Assembly: GCF_003086295.3 (NCBI RefSeq)
Contig: NC_092051.1
Coordinates: forward strand, 15,926,810 to 15,990,809
Direction: 5' to 3'
DNA: 64,000 nucleotides
Source of the DNA: Arachis hypogaea
Taxonomy: Eukaryota > Streptophyta > Magnoliopsida > Fabales > Fabaceae
Shown here one piece after another: positions 56,400-64,000 of the stretch (the first letter of the stretch is position 1; each line of letters opens with the position of its first letter). The notes under the pieces are model-generated. The model was not told the DNA's origin, searched no databases, and was given only the letters and a program-made list of their open reading frames with translations. The translations under genes and the position numbers were made by a program.

Positions 56400-56967
56400 T
56401 GTTCATTAACTCGAGGTTCTGGACGGGTCGGAGTTGTTCTCTGGGTGTTGGTGGGGATAGGCCTGGATCTGGATCTGGCGTGTGAGATGTGCGGGCGAAC
56501 GACCTCCCGAGCAGTTGTGATAAACAAGGGGGGAGCCACCTGCAATCACTACAACAAAAACGCCATTTAGCGGCGGTTTCTGGAGCCTTTTAGCGGCGGT
56601 TTTGAACCGCCGAAAAATATTTCGCGGCGGTTTCATGAAACGCCGGAAGATAGGGCGCGGCAAAACGGATAGCGGCGGTTTTATTCAACCGCTGGAATAA
56701 CCGCCGCTAAATGTCAGGAAATGTTACAGATAGCGATGAGTAGTAGGGGTACTGACGTACCTTGGGGGAGGGGTAGGACTTTCCCCATATATACCCTATC
56801 AGAGGTGGATCTCGCAAGGACAGACCCACCTTCCTCGAAATTTTCCTGCACAGCTGTTGCATGGTGAGCTCACTCCTTGGAAGAGAGGTATCCGGGTCAG
56901 GGTCCGGACGTCCGGATCATATGCTGGGTCGGACTAGGCGGTGGGTCAGCTGGACTGGGCCGCAACA
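56400..56967 (-). repeat. Tat-3 3' LTR (contains a CACTA-like end)
   Basis: TGTTCATTAAC...GGGCCGCAACA, 568 bp including the CACTA-like piece at 56547-56713. On the minus strand a TATATATGGGG box lies at about 56785-56795, consistent with a minus-strand element. The left boundary is by analogy with the other Tat LTRs (TGTTC...AACA). Confidence 0.6.
56547..56713 (+). mobile_element. CACTA-like miniature element, one end missing
   Basis: Begins CACTACAACAAAAACGCCAT, the typical plant CACTA terminus. It is followed by GCGGCGGTTT motifs in both orientations (ATTTAGCGGCGG near the start, CCGCCGCTAAAT at the end), the subterminal repeats of such elements. The expected far terminus (...TTGTTGTAGTG) is absent after 56713, so only one end is preserved and no target duplication can be shown. 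Confidence 0.65.
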
Positions 56968-57692
56968 GTGCCCCCAACGCGCCAGCCATGGCCGTGAGCA
57001 CCGTGGTTGGCGCATTCAGCTCCTCTTTGCGTGTGTTGTCGCTTTGCCGGTCGCTCGTGCTCAGGGACGCGTCACCTGCGCGCGTGAGCTTCTTCGTTGC
57101 AGGGGTGCGTCGCTTCTCGCCTTGTTTTTTGCGTTGAGCATTTAATGCTCATAATGGGTTATTCAAAACCCAGCGTGAAATGACCGCTCTACCCCTGCCT
57201 TTCGCGCTTCTTGAGTCAGTTTTCCATTCAGTTTCAACTTTCACTTCTTTACTATCATCACATTTTTCTCGCATTCTCTCCTTCTTCATTCCAAATTCCT
57301 TGCTACAATTCCTTGCTCTGCTCAAGTCTTCTTCAGCTTTTTGGCTTCTTCAAATCAGTACGATTGTCTTGGTAAGTTCTATCTCTCATCCCTCAATCTG
57401 GATAGCTTTATTTTGCTATTTATGCCGCTCGCTTTCCTGTTTCGCTTCTGTATGCGTGTTGTTCCTTTGATTGGATTGCATGTTGAATGACGTTAGCGTT
57501 AGGTAGATGCATTAGGGGGTTACCATTCCAGAATATTGGTTTTTTAGGCTTTATTTTGGCCATAGATTTATACTTGTTTGGCTGTAGTTATCGAATAGGC
57601 AAACTGTAGTTTCTGGGCCAGTCCCGATCTCCTGATCTCCTAGATTGACTTTGAGTAGTGCCCCCACTGTAGGTATGGCCTAGCGTCCTGTC
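56968..57692 (+). other. Leader of the Tat-3 antisense gene with predicted intron
   Basis: GC-rich then T-rich leader. A strong donor TTG|GTAAGTTC at 57372 and an acceptor CCACTGTAG ending at 57672 give a 301-bp predicted intron. An ATG at 57675 lies in frame with the main frame but meets TAG two codons later, so the present start is 57693. The original start may have been 57675. Confidence 0.5.
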
Positions 57693-59229
57693 ATGAGGGT
57701 TCCCGGCGCGAGGGTGCAGCCGTACGACCAGTACGCCTGGGTGACTTTAGATGTGAAGGAATCCCCAAACCAAATGACCTTAGAGGAACTTGATGAGTTT
57801 CGGCAAGCCAACTACCTCTGCGGAGGGGGTGATGAGGAAGCCAATTACCAGGTTTTTGTCCCCGCCGCTAACGAACGGATATTCCAACTGAATCTACACT
57901 CTCCCCGGGTCCCTGATTGGATTTGGTTTTATAAGGCAATGTTCACCCAGCTGGGGGTTCGTATCCCCTTTTCTCCTTTTCAAATGGCGCTACTCAACCA
58001 ATGTGATGTGGCGCTGTCTCAGTTACATCCGAATAGTTGGGCTTCCATCCGCTGTTTCGAGATGGTATGTGAGTACCTAGAGCTGCCGGCCTCTGTCGAG
58101 GTGTTTTTCTTCCTTTTTACCCTGACGAATCCTTTTAAAGAGGGGAAGGCCAAAAATGGCTTTATGTCCTTCCGATCTACCCAAGGTCGGAGGATCTTTG
58201 GTCTATTTGAGGATTCGTACCATGGTTTCAAGGATAGATACTTCAAGGTCCGTCTGACTGAAGGTCAGCATCCCTTTTGGTTGACATTGGAGGGAGAACG
58301 CCGCATCCCGACCTATTGGAATTTCGGAGCAGGAGCCAATGCCTTTACCAAGGTCACATATAAGGGGTTGTCTCCTGAGAACAAGAGGGTTGCCGACGTG
58401 TTGTTGGCCGTTTTTGGAAAAAATCACGTTAATCCCCATCTCCTCATAGGTGATCGGGACATGGCTATATATGTGAGTAGTTGTTTAATGGTGCACCCGT
58501 TCTTGCTATTGCCCTTGTTTATTCAACCGATTTAACGACTAACTAGCTTTATGTTTTGTTTCAGTATCGATGGCTGGCGAACAAGTCGGGCTGGATGCCT
58601 TGTTCAACACATTTCTTGCTGGTGATAGCGATGACGACTCTGCTACCCAGAACCAGGAGGTGCCTCCCAACAATGCCATCGAGGCCAAAGCTCAATCCCA
58701 ACCCACCCAAGGTGAGGTGATCGGCTCTAGCGGTGGTCCGGGTCCTCAACCAGAGGTCGAGGTAGAGGACGAAGAGGTGATTTTTGTTAACAACCCGAGG
58801 AAGAGGAAAATATCTTCTAGCCTCGAGGGAGTTCTTACAGTGATGGAGAAGAACTTCGATGCCAGGAACTTTATTGATTCTCAACTGCTCCCCGGCACGG
58901 AGGACTTCTTCCATGAAGGGGATATCTCTTCGCAGGCTAGGTGGATGTATCGTACCCTACTCTGGGGAGCCGCCATAGCGAGGAAAATGGAATCCGCCTT
59001 GGCAGGGACGCGGTCGTTGGAGAACAGGATCGAGTCCTCTGTCCAAGCTAATAATAAATACAAGGTTGAAGTCCAGTCGCTTCGGGAGCAGCTAGCTGTT
59101 GCGGAGGAGAAAGTCAAGACTTCTGATGCTGCCATGGCACAACTTACTGAGCAGGAGCTCACCTTGGAGGGTCAGCTCAACGCTGCTCAAGGTCGGGTGA
59201 AGGAGCTCGAGAAAGAACGCGATGAGGCT
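57693..59229 (+). pseudogene. Tat-3 antisense gene, N-terminal part
   Basis: Exon 1 57693-58476 carries the Transposase_28-like core: VPDWIWFYKAMFTQLGVRIP, then NGFMSFRSTQGRRIFGLF, parallel to SFRSTQGKKVFSMF in the other Tat copies. Frame continuity puts the intron at 58477-58564 (phase 1, acceptor TTTCAG). A stronger-looking donor GTGAGT at 58473 would break the frame. Exon 2 (58565-59229) starts with an acidic region (AGDSDDDSATQNQE), has a basic RKRKISS patch and then a coiled coil (ENRIESSVQANNKYKVEVQS). It is cut at codon 59227-59229 by a TE and resumes at 62356 in the same frame. Confidence 0.8.
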
Positions 59230-59575
59230 TGACGTCGGGATTTTTACCAGTAAAGAGATTCATGGAAATAGTTGCGTTGTAGATATAGTCTCTAAACCGA
59301 CAAAAATCCCTTCGTACAAACGTTTTGGGTGTCACAAGTAACAAACGCCTTTGAAATTATTAACCGAGTATTCAAACCTCGAGTCGTCTTCTCAAGGAAC
59401 TGCGAGGAAGTATGTTCTTATTATTGGCTATAAAGGTTGTAAATCGGGGTTTAGAAGATGAGAAACAAGTAATTTAAATGACAAGTAAAATAAATAGCAA
59501 TTAAAATAAATAAATACTATAAAGCAGACTTTTGGCAAGGTAAGAGAAGTTGGAGGTCCAACGTAGTTATCTCTC

Positions 59576-60808
59576 TCAACTATAAGGAAAGTTGTAAGTT
59601 AAGGATTGTACCCACTTGAAGCTTGTATTAGGTGGTAATGGCCTTGAGATAGGTGTTTTTGGTGGTTCTGCAAGTTCTATTTCCTTGTGCTCTTCTGTGA
59701 ATTCCTCCACTTCTTTGCAAAGATCTTCAATTGTATCTGTGTCCTGGTCAAAGTCTTCTGTGTCTTCCTCATCACTTGAGTCATAGATTGGAGGTTGAGA
59801 GAAATCGACCTCCGCATCATCTTCGTATTCACTTGGGGAAGATTCTTCGATCTCAGAGAATTCACTTGCGGATGCAAGTTCATCACCAAGAGAGCTAGAC
59901 TTGTGACTATCATCATCAAGGGAATTTGCTTCTTGGATTATTCCATCTGATTCTTCATAAACGACTTGCCTTGGAGATTGTACAGTATCCTCCTTAGCAT
60001 CAACTGTAGCATCCTGGACGGAGTTTTCCTCAATTCTGGATTCCCATGGAAGTTCAGCATCTCCTAGGTCTTCAACCAACTCTTCTTCTTGAACAATGAC
60101 AGCTTTTTCTAATTGTTCTAGTACAAATTTATGCTCTGTCTTTTCCACTGGAGTTTCTGGCAATTCCTTCATGCTTTGCTCTTCATTGAGCTATCCACAT
60201 GGGGTTGTGGCTAATCCTTGTGTATTTGAGCGCCTAGAAGCCCATTGAATCATTGCTTGCGCCAGTTGTTGAATGGTTGTTTGAAATTTAATTACTGTTT
60301 CCCTTAGGCGATCCTCAGCTTCTCGGGTTGCTGGACTTGGACATGATACAAAGGAAAGTGGAGGTGATTGGGAGCGATCGGATTGGTATTGGGGTAAGGA
60401 AGGATCATATGGTGGCGAATGGTGAAGAGAAGCTTGTGAGTGTGGTGGTTTGAGGTTATGTTGAAAGGATGGTTTATATGCACGGGGTGGGGCTTGTTGG
60501 TAGTTACAAGGTTGTCCACCATGTCTTTCAGCTGAGTATGCACTGTAGAATGGTCTTTGTCCAGGATATCTCGGAGGGTGTTGCTGCCAAAAGGGTTGAT
60601 TAGATCCTCTTGGTTCCATCCATCCTTGATTGGTCTGACCTTGATGCACATTCCTGCTGTAACCTCTATTTCCTTTAACAACATTAGAACCAAACTCAAA
60701 GCGAGAGGGGTGAGAGTTCATAGTAGCAAATAAAGATAAAAGGGAAAAAACAAAAATAAATAAGCAAGCAAAAGAAAAATATTTACAATAACCAATAATA
60801 AGGCACAT
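59576..60808 (-). pseudogene. Athila-like proline-rich/acidic ORF of the deleted element
   Basis: Two pieces in one frame on the minus strand (60808-60191 and 60190-59576) separated by TAG where sister elements probably have CAG. The first is P/Q/H-rich (SHPSRFEFGSNVVKGNRGYS, QQHPPRYPGQRPFYSAYSAE) and ends in a helical segment (RLRETVIKFQTTIQQLAQAM). The second is strongly acidic (SEIEESSPSEYEDDAEVDFS) and ends SFKWVQSLTYNFPYS where it runs into the LTR. No gag, protease or RT motif is visible. It resembles uncharacterised proteins of non-autonomous peanut LTR elements; function unknown. Confidence 0.55.
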
Positions 60809-60838
60809 GTTAGCAGTTCCCCGGCAACGGCGCCATTT

Positions 60839-62350
60839 TGACGTCGGGATTTCTACCAGTAAAGATATTCATAGAAACAGTTGCGTTGTAGATATAGTCT
60901 CTAAACCGACAAAAATCCCTTCGTACAAACGTGTTGGGTGTCACAAGTAACAAACCCCTTTAGAAATTGTTAACCGAGTATTCAAACCTCGGGTCGTCTT
61001 CTCAAGGAACTGCGAGGAAGTATGTTCTTATTATTGGCTATAAAGGTTGTAATCGGGGTTTAGAAGATGAGAAGCAAGTAATTTGAATGACAATTAAAGT
61101 AAATAGCAATTAAAATAAATAAATACTGTAAAGCAGACTTTTGTCAAGGTAAGAGAAGTTGGAGGTCCAACGTAGTTATCTCTCTCAACTATAATGAAAG
61201 TTGAATCTAAACTCCACTTGATCAACATGTACTAGAGCAATGGAAAGTCAAGGGACTAATTAAATTGACCTTTGAATCCTATTTAATTCCTAAGAAAAGG
61301 TTGGGATTACTTAAGTTCAGCTCAATTAGCAAGATAACGATTATCAAATATGTTGAGTTTAATAACTGTTGAGTTACTGAATTCTTAACCAGGACCAAAA
61401 GGGGAAAAAGTAAAATTACTGGAATAGTAAAAATATCCTTAGATGGGAAGCAATGATAACTTAATTCAAAGAGAATAATCATAAACTAAAAATACCTCAA
61501 ATATTATTAATTCAAATAACAATCTATAACATGGAAGAAATTCATAAATTCAATGATCAATTCAAGTGCTAGAATAAATAAAAGTAAAAGGAAGCTAAAA
61601 CAAAGGAACGTAAAACCTGGATTGAGAGTCACTCTTAAAACAAGAAGAAATCCTAAATCCTAAGAGAGAGAGAGAGAGAGAGAAGATCTCACTCTCAACT
61701 AAACCTAAATCATTGAAAACTAAAATTATGCGAGCTCCCTTTGAATGGATGCATTCTCACACTTTATAACATCTGATCTATGCTGTCTGTACTTGGATCT
61801 GGGCCAAAAAGGGCTTCAGAATTCGCTGGGGGCATATTCTGTAAATTCTGATACGTGGCCTCTGTCACGCGTCCGCGTGGGTCACGCGGTCGCGTCATTT
61901 GGAGCTTTTCCTTGCCATGCGGTCGCGTCAGTCATGCGACCGCGTCATGTGCGTTCTGCTTAAGGCGCGCGGTCGCGTCAGTCATGCGGCCGCGTCGCTG
62001 CTGATTCGTGCTTGGCACGCGATCGTGTCATCCATGCGATCGCGTGGATACCAGTTTCCTTAAAGCTCCGTTTTGCTTTCCCCTTCCATTTTTGTGTGTT
62101 TCCTTTTCCGTCCTTTAAGTTATTCTGCCTTAGAAAATCTGAAACTACTCAACACATTGATCACGGCATCGAATGGAAATAAAGGTAATTAAATTAATTA
62201 ATTTTAAAGCTTCGGAAACATGTTTTTCATTTACATCACATAATAAGGAAGGGAAAGTAAAACCATGTAATTAATGTGAATAAGTAGGTGAAGGATTGTA
62301 TAAATCACTCAAATTAAGCACAAAAGAACTCATGAAATATGGGTTTATCA
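60839..62350 (-). repeat. 5' LTR of the deleted element, with a GC-rich palindrome array
   Basis: 1512-bp LTR. 61866-62046 holds four 31-bp dyads beginning at 61866, 61916, 61966 and 62016, exactly 50 bp apart. Each has two GCGRYCGCGT-like motifs in opposite senses, e.g. CATGCGGTCGCGTCAG. A GA microsatellite is at about 61661-61683. The array is much GC-richer than the rest of the LTR. Confidence 0.85.
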
Positions 62351-62355
62351 AGGCT

Positions 62356-62565
62356 CTTGCATCGGCAACCGCAGCCAAGAATGAAGCAGCTCAACTGAAA
62401 AAGAAGTACAAAGAGACCGTGAAGCAAGGCAAGAATGCCATCTTGATGACTGAGGAGGCTTTCAAGACTCAAGTGAAGCTGCTGGCTTCCGAATTTGACA
62501 CCTCGGCCATTGGTGTTTTCAAGACCATCAAGGATGGCAAAATTGTTGATATGCTGAAGAAGTGA
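62356..62565 (+). pseudogene. Tat-3 antisense gene, C-terminal part
   Basis: Seventy codons starting LASATAAKNEAAQLKKKYKE directly after the right AGGCT duplication. It is in phase with 59229, so the insertion is clean. It ends FDTSAIGVFKTIKDGKIVDM and a stop, parallel to the ADLTLFSLDNIVRDGKIVPD segment of Tat-inner. The spliced uninterrupted gene would be about 550 aa. Confidence 0.8.
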
Positions 62566-63131
62566 CGCGGTCTTGCTTATGTACTTTGGTTTTTTGTAAT
62601 ATGTAGATCTTCGAATGCTTTGTTTTGGTAAACTTGATTGCCGTTTTGGCGGATATGTAACAAATTGCTCCTTCACTGTTTTATCGGTAAATGCTTTGTT
62701 CGCTATTTCTTACCGTTTTACTGGTAGTTAGCTATTTTGCTTATACTTGCTTACCTTTTCGTTGGTAGTTATCGAAGCTGAATTGTGGCTTTTAACAATT
62801 TGATAGTCGTTTATTGCGGCCTTCATTGTCTTAGTGGTTCCCGGGGTGATCAGTCCCGGGGTATCGTCTTGTTCTGTCGCTGATCACTTTGGTAAAGTAA
62901 TTTGGTTGAGTAATCTTTGAACACGAAAAAAAAGAGATGATGAGTTTCAAGTAAAACTAATTGGAAATAAACAACTAGTGGCAAGTAATATGAATATAAG
63001 GTAATGGCAAATAAATAACAAAGGGAAAATAATCCCACATAAAGCAATGCAGGTCTTACTCAACCGGTTGAACTGGTAGAACGCTTGCTCGCCTAGTGTG
63101 CCTCAGCTGCTAGGGATAGAATCTCCTTAGG
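62566..63131. other. Tat-3 spacer between antisense gene and integrase
   Basis: About 0.57 kb without a coding frame. It contains short imperfect repeats around TTACCGTTTTACTGGTAG (62650-62790). It holds the 3' ends of the two convergent genes. No 110-bp repeats like those of the other Tat copies are seen. Confidence 0.5.
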
Positions 63132-64000
63132 TTACTCGCGTTCCAAGTTCTTGGGACTTTCCTGCCATCTAGCTGTTCCAGTTTGTAGGCACAGTTGCCG
63201 AGCACCTCCTTCACCCTGTATGGGCCTTCCCAATTTGCCGCCAGCTTTCCTTCCCCCCGGTGTTAGGAGTCCAATATCGTTGCGTCGTAGAACCAGATCG
63301 TTCTGCTCAAATTCTCTCTTGAGTAGTTTGGCGTTGTAACGCAGAGCTATTCTTTGTTTCAACGCCGTCTCCGATAAATGGGCCATCTCCCTAGCTTTGT
63401 CCACCAAGTCCTTTTCTACGGCCTCTTCGACTCCTCCCAAAAGTAATCATGGGCTTGGTTCATCGATCTCCACGGGTATTATTGCATCTACCCCATAGGT
63501 GAGCTGGAAGGGGGTCTCCCCGGTAAACGACTGCTGGGTTGTGTGATAGGACCAGAGGACTGAGGCTAACTCGTCTGCCCATGCTCTCTTTTTCTGGTCA
63601 AGTCTCCTTTTGAGGCCCTGCAAGATGACCTTATTCGTAGCCTCGACTTGGCCGTTGGTTTGGGAATGTTCAACTGATGAGAATTTCTGCCTTATGCCCA
63701 AGCCGGCAAGAAACTCTTCGAATTTCTTATCGGCCAACTGTGTCTCGTTATCCGAAATAACGACGTCTGGTACTCCAAACCTAGCTATTACTTGCCTCCA
63801 CATAAACTTTCGACAATTAGCCGAGGATATACTGACCAATGGTTTGGCCTCTATCCACTTGGTATAATAGTCGATGGCGACTATTAAGTACTTGACCTAC
63901 CCTAGTCCGACCGGGAAAGGTCCTAATAGATCGATTCCCCATTGTGAGAATGGTCGGGAGGCTATTAGTAAGCTTAATTCGGCCGCTGGCGCTTTGTGGA
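63132..64000 (-). pseudogene. pol: Tat-3 integrase, C-terminal part of pol
   Basis: Minus strand, cut by the window end. Begins near the integrase core (QWGIDLLGPFPVGLG then a TAG at about 63899), YTKWIEAKPL, then the second D in ISDNETQLADKKF and E in NGQVEATNKVILQG. C-terminal part: ALRYNAKLLKREFEQNDLVL and RRNDIGLLTPGG, then a frameshift in a G run near 63258. Stop TGA near 63444 (from CGA). About 50-60% like the Tat-inner integrase by eye, so a separate family. Confidence 0.85.

Larger units (their letters stand above)
59230..62350 (-). mobile_element. Deleted non-autonomous LTR element (TGATAAAC family), minus strand
   Basis: Flanked by AGGCT (59225-59229 and 62351-62355). Minus strand: full 5' LTR (62350-60839, 1512 bp, TGATAAACCC...CGACGTCA), tRNA-Asp-type primer site (60816-60835), a gag-less internal frame, and only the last 365 bp of the 3' LTR (59594-59230). 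The polypurine tract, U3 of the 3' LTR and all pol are missing. The ends are correct, so an internal deletion after insertion, or a defective template, must explain the loss. Confidence 0.85.
56400..64000 (-). mobile_element. Third Tat-lineage element on the minus strand (Tat-3), runs off the window
   Basis: A different Tat family from Tat-inner and Tat-outer. From the left: 3' LTR (56400-56967), polypurine tract read on the minus strand (complement of GTGCCCCCAACGCG), an antisense gene (57693-62565, interrupted), a spacer, then integrase on the minus strand to 64000. The arrangement is the same as in the other two Tat copies. The left LTR edge at TGTTCATTAAC is inferred, since the partner LTR is outside the window. 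Confidence 0.8.

Overview
This is repeat-rich plant nuclear DNA, almost certainly from a peanut relative (Arachis, Fabaceae). The genus call rests on recognition, not a search: the LTRs at 5066 and 22187 open with TGATGAGCGGATAATTTATA, carry TGGCGTT/AACGCCA motifs, and look like the peanut FIDEL/Feral LTR-retrotransposon family. I find no convincing host gene. Almost everything is a transposable element (TE), nested up to four deep.

Layout. 1-1922: LINE fragments and AT-rich DNA. 1945-47926: an old Ty1/copia element (copia-1), split between integrase and reverse transcriptase by a FIDEL/Feral-like Ty3/gypsy element of Athila type (5066-45634). That element has gag-protease plus a 385-aa ORF but no RT or integrase of its own. 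Its first LTR carries an apparently intact 8.1-kb PIF/Harbinger DNA transposon (5976-14067, TSD TTA). Its second LTR carries a Tat-lineage gypsy element on the minus strand (23712-44664, TSD ATGAC). That Tat copy is split by a second Tat copy on the plus strand (30867-41227, TSD GGCGG). 48542-54727: a second copia element (copia-2, TSD AACTT) with a solo LTR (49378-50800) in its gag. 56400 to the window end: a third, more diverged Tat element on the minus strand, containing a CACTA-like end and a deleted non-autonomous LTR element (59230-62350, TSD AGGCT).

How the genes work together. The Harbinger element encodes a DDE transposase with its catalytic triad and a Myb/SANT-like partner, as autonomous family members do. 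It also carries a third, antisense gene for a GRF zinc-finger protein with a hydrophobic tail. The three Tat elements share an antisense gene between integrase and 3' LTR. In all three it has a putative leader intron and a phase-1 coding intron. These two accessory genes are the most interesting content.

Age and decay. By eye the inner Tat LTRs differ at about 2% of sites, the outer Tat LTRs at about 3%, and the Athila LTRs at about 3%, consistent with the nesting order. Nearly all premature stops that can be compared with a sister copy are C-to-T type, as expected of methylated, silenced TEs. All exon and intron calls are read from splice motifs and frame continuity only.
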